Below, piece after piece: positions 31,584 to 39,574 of a stretch of DNA of 64,000 nt. Source of the stretch: an uncultured Collinsella sp. (GTDB taxonomy: Bacteria; Actinomycetota; Coriobacteriia; Coriobacteriales; Coriobacteriaceae); assembly GCA_934654585.1 (NCBI GenBank), contig CAKUGF010000003.1, positions 80,418 to 144,417 on the forward strand. The letters are read 5' to 3'. The notes beneath the pieces were generated by a model. It was not told the origin of the DNA, searched no databases, and saw nothing but the letters and a program-made list of their open reading frames with translations. Within the stretch, counting starts at the first letter, position 1. Every line of letters starts with the position of its first letter. A program made the translations under genes and the position numbers.

Positions 31584-32717
31584 TTAGATGCGGTTCATCT
31601 GGGAAGCAACCTTGTTGTACCAGTCCTGCCATGTGGGCGGGCAGTACTTTTTGGCGGCCGCCGGGGTAAGCGTTGAGCCGTAGTTGGCGCCCAGGTAGGC
31701 AACATGGGCGGAGATGCCTTCGCTCCAGCTGCCAAAGCTGCGCCAACCGCCGCCACGGGCGCTCCAGCCCCAGGCGTTGTAGGAATTGGCGCAATAGAGA
31801 CCCTTGCTGCTCTCGATGCAGGCGATGGCGGGGGACCAACGGGGGTCGACGCCGGTGTTCCAAGCGGCGACGGCAAAGTTGTAGCCCTGACCTGCCATGG
31901 GAGAGCCGGCGAGGTAGTTGTCGATGCGGCTCGTCCACTCGTTAATGAACGAGTCGTAATCGGAGTTACCGCTGTTAGAGCTATTCACCGTGGTGTCGAT
32001 GGTGGTGTTGGAATTGTTTGCCTGGCTGTTGGAGTTGCTGCCGCTTACGCCCTCACCCGAGAGCTTCTCGGCTGCGGCGGCCTTGTCGGCCTCGAGCTTA
32101 GCCAGCTCGGCGGCGTTTTCCTGCTCGGCCTTTGCCTGCGCCTCGCTGCGGAGCTGCTGGGCCTGGGCCAGCGCGTCCTCAGCGTTTTTCTGCTCGCCCT
32201 CGAGCTGAGACTTGGCCTGCTCGAGCTCGGTTTTGTTCTGCTCGAGCTCGGTCTGCATCTTGTTGAGCTCTTCGATCTCGTCGACGCTCGAGCTCGTGAT
32301 CTGGTTGGTGTACTTGCAGGTGGTGATAAAGTCACCCAAGCTTTGCGTGTTCACCAGGAAGCTCACGATGGGGCTGGTGCCCTTCTGGTACTTATACAGA
32401 TCGCGCATGGCAGAGCTTGCCTTGGCCTGCTGCTCGGGCAGCTCGGCCTCAATCTTTTCGATATTCGCCTCATTGGAGTCAATCTGCTTTTGCAGGTCCT
32501 CGAGCTTGGTACGGGCGTCGTTGTAGGCGCTCGTAGCGTCCTCGATCTTTTTCTGGGCGGCGGAAAGCTGATCCTGCGTTGCCTGCGAGGCGGCATAGGC
32601 CGCGACGGGGGAGAGCATCGGCGTGGCCGTCAGCGCAACGGCGAGCGCGGCGCTCGTGATAATGCGAGCCGGCTTCGACGCGATGAGCGCTGCGGTGCGA
32701 TGGTTCGAATGCTGCAT
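31584..32717 (-). CDS. Secreted coiled-coil protein with lysozyme-like C-terminal domain
   Basis: A 377-residue exported protein. A long signal peptide ends near ALTATPMLSPVAAYAA. Residues about 45-220 are a coiled coil of the CwlO/PcsB type (SQATQDQLSAAQKKIEDATS, EQNKTELEQAKSQLEGEQKN), usually a regulator that docks on FtsX. A Ser/Asn-rich linker follows. The last 110 residues (GYNFAVAAWNTGVDPRWSPA, IACIESSKGLYCANSYNAWGW, FGSWSEGISAHVAYLGANYG) look like a lysozyme-superfamily fold with a catalytic Glu in CIESSKG. A peptidoglycan hydrolase acting in cell separation is likely. Start ATG 32717 follows AGAGGGA. Confidence 0.8.
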   Translation of the reverse strand: MQHSNHRTAALIASKPARIITSAALAVALTATPMLSPVAAYAASQATQDQLSAAQKKIEDATSAYNDARTKLEDLQKQIDSNEANIEKIEAELPEQQAKASSAMRDLYKYQKGTSPIVSFLVNTQSLGDFITTCKYTNQITSSSVDEIEELNKMQTELEQNKTELEQAKSQLEGEQKNAEDALAQAQQLRSEAQAKAEQENAAELAKLEADKAAAAEKLSGEGVSGSNSNSQANNSNTTIDTTVNSSNSGNSDYDSFINEWTSRIDNYLAGSPMAGQGYNFAVAAWNTGVDPRWSPAIACIESSKGLYCANSYNAWGWSARGGGWRSFGSWSEGISAHVAYLGANYGSTLTPAAAKKYCPPTWQDWYNKVASQMNRI

Positions 32718-32951
32718 CCAGTCCCTCTGCAATCAATCGTAGGTTATTGGTCGAGCTGTATTCTACTACTGCTTTCGACCTCAACTTGAACCTTAAAGGT
32801 TTCAAAGGGTCAAGTTGAACTTGAGGCTTTGGCCTTGACCTGCAGTTATAGTGAATTGTTGAGAAACCATAGAGTTCAACTTTAACGTTACGGAACGCTG
32901 CTTGGCCCTGATTTTTGCATTTAAAAGTAACCTCGACGTGGGGTTTTGCAA

Positions 32952-33582
32952 CTACAGGGTTCCATCGCGGCGAGCCTGTTCGACCTCTTGGAGCGCCTCG
33001 GTGGGGGATGAAGGAACAGGTGCCGTCGCCGAGCTTGACTATCTGGATGTCGTCTTCGGTGCTGACCTCTCCGCCCTGCAGCACGACGCCGAAAATGCCC
33101 TCGTGGGGAAAGATGCAGTCGCCGGCGAGATAGTAGATGGCACAGCGGGTGTGGCAGACTTTGCCGATCTGGCTGATTTCGACCAGCACGTCACGGCCAA
33201 TTTTGAGCTGCGTGCCAAGGGGGAGCGACAGCAGGTTGATGCCCTGGGTCGTAAAGTTTTCGCCAAAGTCGCCCTCGTGTACATCGAGGCCGCGCGCTTG
33301 GGCTGTCTGGATCGATTCTGCAGCCAAAAACGAGACTTGGCGGTGCCAATGCCCCGCGTGAGCATCGGAAGCAAGGCCAAACTGCGTGATGGCGGTATCA
33401 TGCCCATCGACGACGGGTGCCTTGCGCGTCCCCTTATGCGATGAGGTGTTGATCGAGACGATGCGCGCCGGTCCGTCGTAGGCATCATTTGCGGTGCGTA
33501 GGGGCGCGGCTGTTTTTGCACGGTCGGAAAGCTCGCGCTTAGCCGCGTCGAGAATGGGATTGATGATTTGGTCTTGCGGCAC
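32952..33582 (-). pseudogene. MOSC domain protein with a one-base frameshift near the C terminus
   Basis: From the GTG start (33582, after AAAGGG) the frame encodes a MOSC domain: ASDAHAGHWHRQVSFL, EGDFGENFTTQGI, GTQLKIGRDVLVEISQIGKVCHTRC with the conserved Cys, and EGIFGVVLQGGEVSTEDDI. After VKLGDGTCSFIP the frame turns into unconserved sequence that runs on into the next gene. Removing one C from the run of five at 33003-33007 gives a natural ending, TEALQEVEQARRDGTL, and a TAG at 32952-32954, for 209 residues. MOSC proteins are sulfur carriers linked to molybdenum cofactor enzymes. Either a real mutation or a sequencing error. Confidence 0.75.
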
Positions 33583-33620
33583 GCTTGAGGCCCTTTCAAT
33601 GAAGCTGATGTCGGGTTCAT

Positions 33621-33740
33621 CCTACAACATTGGTAGGTACATTGTCCGCCTGTCATACAACGGTGCGCGCCGCTGTATGACAGGCTCGCGTGGATAGATA
33701 CGGTGGATGTTTGGGAAGCGGTGGGCAAGCACGCTAAAAT
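33621..33740 (+). promoter_or_regulatory. Two palindromes and a possible promoter before the ATP-grasp gene
   Basis: CCTAC...GTAGG (33621-33637) is followed by a hairpin with 12-bp perfect outer arms GCCTGTCATACA/TGTATGACAGGC (33648-33685). TTGGGA (33711) and TAAAAT (33735), 18 bases apart, may form the promoter. Confidence 0.45.
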
Positions 33741-33795
33741 AAAACGGTTGCTCAGAGACCGCCCGTTCTGGGGCAGTTCTAGATAGGAAGTTTCC

Positions 33796-35052
33796 ATGGC
33801 ATTGCAGTTTACAGAGCGCGAGTTTATCCCCGTGCTGCTCGGCGGCGACATCAACGCGTATTCGGTGGCGCGCGCATTCTACGAGGAGTATCAGGTTAAG
33901 AGCCTGGTCTTTGGCAAGTACCAGACCGGCCCTGCGTATCGCAGCCAGATTATCGATTACACGCCCAACGTGGATATCGATACCATGCCGGTTATGGTTG
34001 AGACCGTCAACGGCGTCGCGCAGGCTCATCCCGATAAGAAGATCATTGTTATGGGCTGTGGCGACAACTATGTCGCGCTTGCCGCGCAGGCCCAGGACGC
34101 CGGTGCGCTTGCCTCGAACGTCATCGCGCCCTACGCCCCTTACAGCATGCTCGAACAGTGCCAGAAGAAGGAAATCTTCTACGAGCTGTGCGAGAAGCAC
34201 GGCGTGCCCTATCCGCACACGTTTACCTTCACCATGGCTATGCTTAACGCTCAAGGCGAGGCGCCTGCCGAGGTGCTCGACCAGATCGACTTCCCCTTCC
34301 CGATGATCCTGAAGCCCTCTGACGGCATCATGTGGTGGGAGCACGAGTTCGAGGGCCAAAAGAAGGCCTACGAGATTGCCGATCGCGCCGAGCTGGAGCA
34401 GGTCATCCGCGACGTGTATGCCAGCGGCTACACCGATGACCTTATCTTGCAGGACCGCGTGCCCGGCAACGACGAGTACATGCGCGTGCTTACCAGCTAT
34501 TCCGACCGCAACGGCAAGGTCCGCATGATGTGCCTCGGTCACGTGCTGCTCGAGGAGCATCAGCCTCACGGCGTCGGCAATCACGCTTGCATCATTACCG
34601 AGCCCAACGACGAGCTCATGGGTGGCGTACGCAAGCTGCTCGAGGACCTCAAGTTTACGGGCTTCTCCAACTTCGACGTGAAGTACGACGAGCGCGACGG
34701 CTCGTTTAAGTTCTTTGACTTCAATACGCGTCAGGGCCGCAGCAATTACTACGTCACCAACAGCGGCTTTAACGTGGCTAAATATGTGGTGGATGAGTAC
34801 GTCTACAACCGCCCGTTTGAGCCGGAGTTCGTGACAGCGCAGGACGAGGCTCTGTGGATGGTCGTCCCCATGGGCGTCGTCGACAAGTATGTCAAGGACC
34901 CTGAGCTGCGCGCGAAGGCGCACCGTCTTGCCAAGGAGGGCAAGGGCGCCGATCCTTCGTTTATGAAGGGCGACTTCGTTTTTAACCGCTGGTTGCGCAT
35001 GTGGCACACCAAGCTGCGTCACTTTAAGCTGTTCAAGACGTATTACAAGTAG
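33796..35052 (+). CDS. ATP-grasp ligase, probable D-aspartate ligase for peptidoglycan
   Basis: A 418-residue ATP-grasp enzyme. The N terminus EFIPVLLGGDINAYSVARAF resembles the D-aspartate ligase of Enterococcus faecium (Aslfm) as I recall it, and the ATP-grasp elements appear as FPMILKPSDGIMWW, LILQDRVPGNDEYM and FFDFNTRQGRSNYY with Mg ligands. The next gene encodes an Asp/Glu racemase, the source of D-aspartate. Together they suggest that D-Asp is attached to the stem peptide as a cross-bridge. The family also contains other carboxylate-amine ligases, so the substrate is inferred from context. Cytoplasmic. Start ATG 33796 follows TAGGAAG. Confidence 0.7.
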   Translation: MALQFTEREFIPVLLGGDINAYSVARAFYEEYQVKSLVFGKYQTGPAYRSQIIDYTPNVDIDTMPVMVETVNGVAQAHPDKKIIVMGCGDNYVALAAQAQDAGALASNVIAPYAPYSMLEQCQKKEIFYELCEKHGVPYPHTFTFTMAMLNAQGEAPAEVLDQIDFPFPMILKPSDGIMWWEHEFEGQKKAYEIADRAELEQVIRDVYASGYTDDLILQDRVPGNDEYMRVLTSYSDRNGKVRMMCLGHVLLEEHQPHGVGNHACIITEPNDELMGGVRKLLEDLKFTGFSNFDVKYDERDGSFKFFDFNTRQGRSNYYVTNSGFNVAKYVVDEYVYNRPFEPEFVTAQDEALWMVVPMGVVDKYVKDPELRAKAHRLAKEGKGADPSFMKGDFVFNRWLRMWHTKLRHFKLFKTYYK

Positions 35053-35061
35053 ATGAGCGCG

Positions 35062-35091
35062 GCGCCCGTCCGGTTTGCATCGGACGGGCGC
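35062..35091 (+). other. Hairpin between ligase and racemase genes
   Basis: GCGCCCGTCCG and CGGACGGGCGC, a perfect 11-bp stem without a T-run. A TATGAT box follows at 35095-35100, so it could lie just upstream of a second promoter. Confidence 0.5.
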
Positions 35092-35136
35092 GGGTATGAT
35101 ACGCGCAATTGCACGGGCGTCACCAAGGAGGCGGCG

Positions 35137-35883
35137 ATGGAAAAGCTGGGAGTTATCGGCGGCATGGGCGCCGAGGCCACGTCGTATTACTACGACCAGG
35201 TCGTGCGTCATACGGCAGCCACCTGCGATCAGGAACATATCGACATGGTGGTGCTTTCCAAGTCGACCATGCCCGATCGTACGCTGGCCATCAAGACTGG
35301 TGAGCATGCCGAGCTACTGGCGACCATGAAGGAGTGCGCTCGGGCGCTCGAGACGCTGGGCTGCGCGCACATCGCCATTCCCTGCAACACGTCGCACTAC
35401 TTCTACGACCAGATTCAGTCGTTTACGAAGGTGCCGATTATTCATATGCCGCGCGAATCGGTGCGCTACGCCTTGGCAGGCGTGGTGATGGGGGAGTGCG
35501 AATTTGACCCCAACCTGAGCATGCCTGCCGAGCCGGTGCGCAAGATCGGCATCATGGGTACCGATGGCACCGTGGGCGCGGGCGTCTACGGGCGCGAGTG
35601 CGAGGCTGCTGGCGTCGAGGTCGTCTATCCCAGCGAGAAGCGCCAGGCCGACGTGATGTCGCTTATCTACGATGACGTGAAGGCCGGACGTGAGCCTGAT
35701 ATGGATAAGTTCGACCGCGTGATGTGGGAGTTCGCCCGCAGCGGCTGCGACCGCGTCATTCTGGCCTGCACGGAACTTTCGGTACTTCAGAAGTACCGCG
35801 AGATGCCCGAGATGACCCTCGATGCGATGGACGTCCTGGTACGCGAATCCATCATCCGCAGCGGCGCCCCCTACCGCCTCTAG
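35137..35883 (+). CDS. Aspartate/glutamate racemase family protein
   Basis: A 248-residue cofactor-independent racemase. The two catalytic cysteines lie in IPCNTSHYFYDQ (about residue 85) and ILACTELSVL (about 208), and KLGVIGGMGAEATSYYY is the usual N terminus. It interconverts L- and D-aspartate (or glutamate). Because the preceding gene is a D-aspartate-ligase-like ATP-grasp protein, aspartate is the favoured substrate; D-glutamate for peptidoglycan would normally come from MurI. Start ATG 35137 follows a strong AAGGAGG; the ATG at 35053 has no such site. Confidence 0.87.
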   Translation: MEKLGVIGGMGAEATSYYYDQVVRHTAATCDQEHIDMVVLSKSTMPDRTLAIKTGEHAELLATMKECARALETLGCAHIAIPCNTSHYFYDQIQSFTKVPIIHMPRESVRYALAGVVMGECEFDPNLSMPAEPVRKIGIMGTDGTVGAGVYGRECEAAGVEVVYPSEKRQADVMSLIYDDVKAGREPDMDKFDRVMWEFARSGCDRVILACTELSVLQKYREMPEMTLDAMDVLVRESIIRSGAPYRL

Positions 35884-35889
35884 CCCTCG

Positions 35890-35924
35890 ACCTGCCAAAA
35901 AGGGACAGGTTTATTTTGGTAGGT
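35890..35924. repeat. Single REP-like palindrome
   Basis: ACCTGCCAAAA (35890-35900) and TTTTGGTAGGT (35914-35924) enclose GGGACAGGTTTA, akin to the GGGGTCAGGTTTG motif around the DUF2974 gene. Confidence 0.55.
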
Positions 35925-35942
35925 TTTATCTGGGAAAACAGT

Positions 35943-35979
35943 AAAGGCCTCGGCTCGTTTGGTACGAGCCGAGGCCTTT
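35943..35979. terminator. Bidirectional terminator between racemase and ecfT
   Basis: A 15-bp perfect stem (35943-35957 with 35965-35979) with TTTT on the plus side and TTTAC on the minus side, between convergent genes. Confidence 0.85.
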
Positions 35980-36007
35980 TGCGTCATTCGGTTGCTGCTG
36001 GCGATTG

Positions 36008-36754
36008 TTAGAACAAGAAGCCGAGGACGATGAGGGCGACGCTGGCGATGAGTACGGCGATGTCCATGCCCTTGATGGGGTAGCGTTTGTACGAGCTCTC
36101 GCGCGTGCGTAGGTAGAAGCCGCGCTGCTCGGCGGCAAGTGCGGTGGCGTCGGTCTTTCCCACGGAGCTCACCAGCAGCGGCACGCAGAGTGGCAGCATG
36201 AGCTGGATCTTCTTGAGGGGGTTCTTGGTGTCGTATTCGACGCCGCGCGCGGTCTGCGCCTCCATGATGGCGTTCATCTCCTGGCTAAAGACCGGCACAA
36301 AGCGCAGCGCCGTGGTAAATGTGAACGCATAGCGGTACGGCACGTGTAGCACCTCCACGCAGGCGTTGGCGAGGTCGCCGAGCTGCGTGATAGTGAGCAT
36401 GAGAATGAGCGGCAGTGCCACGCCGAGCAAGCGAAGTGCCGCCTTGGAGCCGGTGGCAAGACCATCTGCGGTAATCCAGGCAAAGATGGGGGCTCCGGTG
36501 CGGATAAAGACGGTCTGCAGGACCAGCATGATCAGCGAAAGCGGCAGCATGAGCTTGACGAGCGAGACGAGGCCTGCGGTCGATTTGGCGTAGATGCCCA
36601 AGACAAAAGTCAGCAAAAGCAGAGCGATCAGGAGCACATAGGTGTCGCCGAGGAAGGTGGCTAAGATAATGGCCGCGGCCAGGGCGAGCTTGGTCACGGG
36701 GTTCAGCCGATGCAGCAACGAGTCTCCGGGCACGTAGTCGATCACGTTAGTCAT
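36008..36754 (-). CDS. ecfT: ECF transporter transmembrane component T
   Basis: A 248-residue membrane protein with five or six hydrophobic segments. The coupling helices carry the two short Ala-Arg-Gly-type motifs typical of EcfT: AQTARGVEYD and EQRGFYLRT, which dock into the ATPases. The N terminus YVPGDSLLHRLNPVTKLAL is a family hallmark. It overlaps the upstream ATPase gene by 8 bases and completes an S-A/A'-T operon read from the 39 kb leader region. It would couple ATP hydrolysis to movement of the substrate-binding S protein. Confidence 0.9.
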   Translation of the reverse strand: MTNVIDYVPGDSLLHRLNPVTKLALAAAIILATFLGDTYVLLIALLLLTFVLGIYAKSTAGLVSLVKLMLPLSLIMLVLQTVFIRTGAPIFAWITADGLATGSKAALRLLGVALPLILMLTITQLGDLANACVEVLHVPYRYAFTFTTALRFVPVFSQEMNAIMEAQTARGVEYDTKNPLKKIQLMLPLCVPLLVSSVGKTDATALAAEQRGFYLRTRESSYKRYPIKGMDIAVLIASVALIVLGFLF

Positions 36755-38513
36755 GGTTGAGCATCTCCTTTACCAGGTCGACCAGATCGGAGACCTGACT
36801 GATTCCGGCAAATCGGGGCGAAACGTCGCGTGCAAGTTTCTTGGATAGAGCCACAACCTGCGGCGGCTCCACGTATGCGGCGCGCATGAGGGCATCGTCG
36901 GCAAAGATCCGGTCCGCGTCGCCTCGCTCGAGGATGCGCCCGTCAGCCATGACTACCAGGCGCTGAGCAAAGTCCGAGACGACTTCCATGTCGTGGCATA
37001 CCATGATCACGGCGCAGCCGCGCTCGGCCATCTCGCTCACCGTCTCCATCACGGTCATGCACTCACGGTAATCGAGGCCGCTCGTGGGCTCATCGAGCAG
37101 AACCACCTGCGGGTCGAGCACGACCACGGACGCCAGGGCGACCATCTGTCGCTGTCCGCGCGAAAGCGAGAACGGCGATTCGTCCAAGGGGAGTCCAAAG
37201 CGCTCCGCCGCCACCCGCGCGCGCTGGCGGGCATCGCCGGCGGTGGCACCGTGCAGCTCAAGGCTAAAAGCAATCTCGTCGAGTACGGTGTCGCGGCAGA
37301 GCTGGCGGTCGGGGTTCTGGAACAGCGTCGCGCATTTTGCAGCGATCGCGCTGGTGGGAACGTCGGCGGTGTTCATCCCCGCCATATGGACGGTTCCTGA
37401 TGCCGGATGCAGAAGGCCGTTCAACAGCTTGGTGAGCGTGGTCTTGCCGGCACCGTTCTGGCCGATGACGCCCACGAGCTCGCCGGGATAGACGCACATG
37501 TTGAGGTTGTTGACCGAGGCGCCGCCATGGGGGTATGCAAAGGTCACATCGGTGAGCTCGACCACTGGCTCCTGATTGGCGCCGCGGGGGACCGTCGGGA
37601 TATGGGGAGAGGTCTCGGGCGTATCGGCGGGCGCGTCCTTGCTCGTTGCATCCGCAAGCAAAGACGAGATGAGCTGGTGCGCCTCGGAAACATTGAGGCA
37701 GGGTGCCTGGCCGCTCGGCAACAGGCCGGCTTCTGCCAAGCTGTTCGCGATGCGCGCGACGCGGGGACTGTCGACACCCATCTGGCGCAGCTCGCTTGCG
37801 TGGGCAAAGACCTGGTGGGGCTCGCCGTCAAACGCGAGCTTGCCGTCTGCCATGACGAGTACGCGGCTGCAGTACTTCGACAGCAGCGCGACCTTCTGCT
37901 CGATGACAACCACGGTGATGCCGTGCTCGCGATTGATTTGGCGCAGGGTGTCAAACACAAGCGTGGAGCTTGCCGGGTCGAGCGCTGCCGTGGGCTCGTC
38001 GAGCACGAGCACGTCGGGCGCCATGGCGATGATCGCGGCGATTGCGACCTTTTGCTTTTGTCCGCCCGAAAGTGTTGCAATCTCGCGGTGGCGCAGGTCG
38101 CTAATGCCGACGGTCGCCAGCGTCTGGCTAATGCGATCCTCGATCTGGTCGTGCGGCATGCCGAAGTTCTCGAGGCCAAAGAGCATCTCGTCTTCAACGA
38201 TGGGTGCAACCATCTGGGCGTCAATGTCCTGCAGCACGCTTCCCACTACGCGCGAGATATCCGTGAGGGTGATCTCGCAGGTGTCACGGCCATCGACGAG
38301 CGTGGCTCCAAAGAGCTTGCCGGTGTAGTGGTGGGGGATGGCTCCGCTCAGAACGGCGGCGAGTGTCGATTTGCCGGCACCTGAAGGGCCGATGATACCC
38401 ACAAACTCACCCTTTTCGATGGTGAGTGAGACGTGGTCGAGGGCATTCTGCGCCTCGTGACCATAGGCAAACGAGACGTCATCGAGCTTGATGATGGTAT
38501 TGCTGGAGCTCAT
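36747..38513 (-). CDS. ecfA: ECF transporter ATPase, two ATP-binding domains in one chain
   Basis: A 588-residue fusion of two CbiO/EcfA ATPases. Domain 1: GPSGAGKSTLAA, LSGGQKQKVAIA and VLDEPTAALDP. Domain 2: GQNGAGKTTLTK, LSRGQRQMVALA (the second Gly of the usual signature is replaced) and LLDEPTSGLDY. A 50-residue polar linker joins them. In most ECF systems A and A' are separate proteins; fused forms occur in dedicated (group I) transporters. The asymmetric signature suggests that one ATP site is weakened. Start ATG 38513 follows GAAAGGCC. It lies 83 bases after the S component gene. Confidence 0.9.
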   Translation of the reverse strand: MSSSNTIIKLDDVSFAYGHEAQNALDHVSLTIEKGEFVGIIGPSGAGKSTLAAVLSGAIPHHYTGKLFGATLVDGRDTCEITLTDISRVVGSVLQDIDAQMVAPIVEDEMLFGLENFGMPHDQIEDRISQTLATVGISDLRHREIATLSGGQKQKVAIAAIIAMAPDVLVLDEPTAALDPASSTLVFDTLRQINREHGITVVVIEQKVALLSKYCSRVLVMADGKLAFDGEPHQVFAHASELRQMGVDSPRVARIANSLAEAGLLPSGQAPCLNVSEAHQLISSLLADATSKDAPADTPETSPHIPTVPRGANQEPVVELTDVTFAYPHGGASVNNLNMCVYPGELVGVIGQNGAGKTTLTKLLNGLLHPASGTVHMAGMNTADVPTSAIAAKCATLFQNPDRQLCRDTVLDEIAFSLELHGATAGDARQRARVAAERFGLPLDESPFSLSRGQRQMVALASVVVLDPQVVLLDEPTSGLDYRECMTVMETVSEMAERGCAVIMVCHDMEVVSDFAQRLVVMADGRILERGDADRIFADDALMRAAYVEPPQVVALSKKLARDVSPRFAGISQVSDLVDLVKEMLNHD

Positions 38514-38596
38514 GGGGGCCTTTCTATCGTAAAAGAGCACCGGCCGCAAAACGACCGGCGCTCAACATGTGTGCCTGCGTGAGGCTTGTCGGCTGC

Positions 38597-39169
38597 TTAG
38601 TCGTTGAGCTTGAGGGCCTTTTTAATGGGGATGAAGAGGGCGGTCACGATGATGGCGTTAGCAACACCGGTGGCGGCGACGACAGGAGCCATGACGCCCA
38701 TGAATGCCGGGTTGTTCATGACGCCGAAGGAGAAAATCGCGGCGTAGATCATGCCGGAGATAAAGGTGACAACAAAGGTGCCGACGAGCGGGAGCAGGCC
38801 CTTGGCCTTGGAGTCGGCAAGCACGGAGACGAGCAGAGCCATGACCATGGCGGCGACGGGCTCGGCGATCAGGTCGGGGCCCTTGACGGAGGCGGTGATC
38901 TGGATCACCACGCCGGCGAGGAGGCCGATGATCGCGGATTGGCCGATGTTGGGCTTGATGATGAGGATTTCGAGGCAGAAGGCTGCGATGATGAACTCGG
39001 GCGAGAGGAAGCCTCCGGTGAGACCGCTGAAGAACTTGGAGACGGTCATGTTGAGGACGAAACCGGCGGCGAGGAGGATGGCGTAGAGAGTGAGTGCCTT
39101 GAGATCGAGCTTGCCGTGGTCGGCGGTCTGGACGGTGCGGGGCTGGGCGGCGGTGGTGTTCTGAGACAT
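38597..39169 (-). CDS. ECF transporter S component, candidate tryptophan-specific
   Basis: A 190-residue membrane protein with about six helices (LTLYAILLAAGFVLNMTVSK, AIIGLLAGVVIQITASVKG, IIVTALFIPIKKALKL). Its N-terminal 25 residues are polar. S components bind the vitamin or amino acid. Directly upstream lies a leader peptide with three consecutive Trp codons followed by a terminator, the classical layout of tryptophan attenuation, so tryptophan or a tryptophan-derived compound is the likely cargo. That is inference; the sequence itself does not reveal the ligand. The downstream ATPase and T genes make it a self-contained transporter. Start ATG 39169 has AAAGGA upstream. Confidence 0.8.
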   Translation of the reverse strand: MSQNTTAAQPRTVQTADHGKLDLKALTLYAILLAAGFVLNMTVSKFFSGLTGGFLSPEFIIAAFCLEILIIKPNIGQSAIIGLLAGVVIQITASVKGPDLIAEPVAAMVMALLVSVLADSKAKGLLPLVGTFVVTFISGMIYAAIFSFGVMNNPAFMGVMAPVVAATGVANAIIVTALFIPIKKALKLND

Positions 39170-39214
39170 GGTGAAAATCCTTTCGGAAGGGGGTGCAAGA
39201 GAAAAAGCGGAGGC

Positions 39215-39344
39215 GCGTGATGCGAATACGATCGGGCTCGAGATAGAAAAAGGCCCCCGGTCGAAACCGGAGGCCTTCCAATCACCTAGAGCGCAAAAAC
39301 AGGCGTGAGGGACTCACTGTCGACCGATCGTATTCGCATCACGC
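39215..39344 (-). repeat. 21-bp inverted repeat around the attenuator
   Basis: The 21 bases at 39324-39344, immediately after the Trp codons, are perfectly complementary to 39215-39235, beyond the terminator. A shorter helix, GGCGTGA (39345-39339) with TCACGCC (39311-39305) just after the leader stop, could serve as the 1:2 stem of the attenuator. Confidence 0.7.
39247..39275 (-). terminator. Attenuator terminator of the ECF operon
   Basis: On the minus strand a 10-bp stem (39275-39266 with 39261-39252, one G-U pair) closes a TTCG loop and is followed by TTTTTC. It lies between the Trp-rich leader peptide and the S component gene, where read-through would be regulated. Confidence 0.85.
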
Positions 39345-39382
39345 CACCACCAGTTGTTGAGAGACTTCATCGTGTTCTTCAT
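39314..39382 (-). CDS. Trp-rich leader peptide
   Basis: A 22-residue peptide, MKNTMKSLNNWWWRDANTIG followed by RQ, with three consecutive TGG codons (39352-39344). AAAGGAG lies 9 bases before its ATG, and an extended -10 box TGC-TATAGT is at 39449-39441 on the same strand. A ribosome stalling at the Trp codons under tryptophan shortage would cover the 5' half of the GGCGTGA helix and favour read-through of the terminator that follows. Trp leader peptides are well known ahead of trp biosynthetic operons; here the controlled unit is an ECF transporter. Confidence 0.85.
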   Translation of the reverse strand: MKNTMKSLNNWWWRDANTIGRQ

Positions 39383-39525
39383 GTCGGTGGCTCCTTTCGT
39401 GATGCCGTGGCGCGGTCGCACCTAGTTGTCGTTCCGCTGCACTATAGCACAGCGAAGTGTGTGCGGGGAAATCTTTTTTGGAAAGATTTCAGCGATGTTT
39501 CCCGCCGGTCAAAAAGGCGGGTTGA

Positions 39526-39556
39526 GCGGGCGGGACGACTTGTGCGCCCCGCCCGT
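39526..39556 (-). terminator. Terminator after the C69 dipeptidase gene
   Basis: ACGGGCGGG and CCCGCCCGC form a 9-bp stem on the minus strand, followed 10 bases later by TTTTTG. The remaining sequence between here and 39383 is leader promoter DNA. Confidence 0.55.
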
Positions 39557-39574
39557 CTCTTAGAGCGTGAGGCC

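Noticed and set aside
32479..32951. C-terminal extension of the MOSC frame into the next gene
   Set aside because: No conserved features; the one-base correction gives a natural end at 32952 instead.
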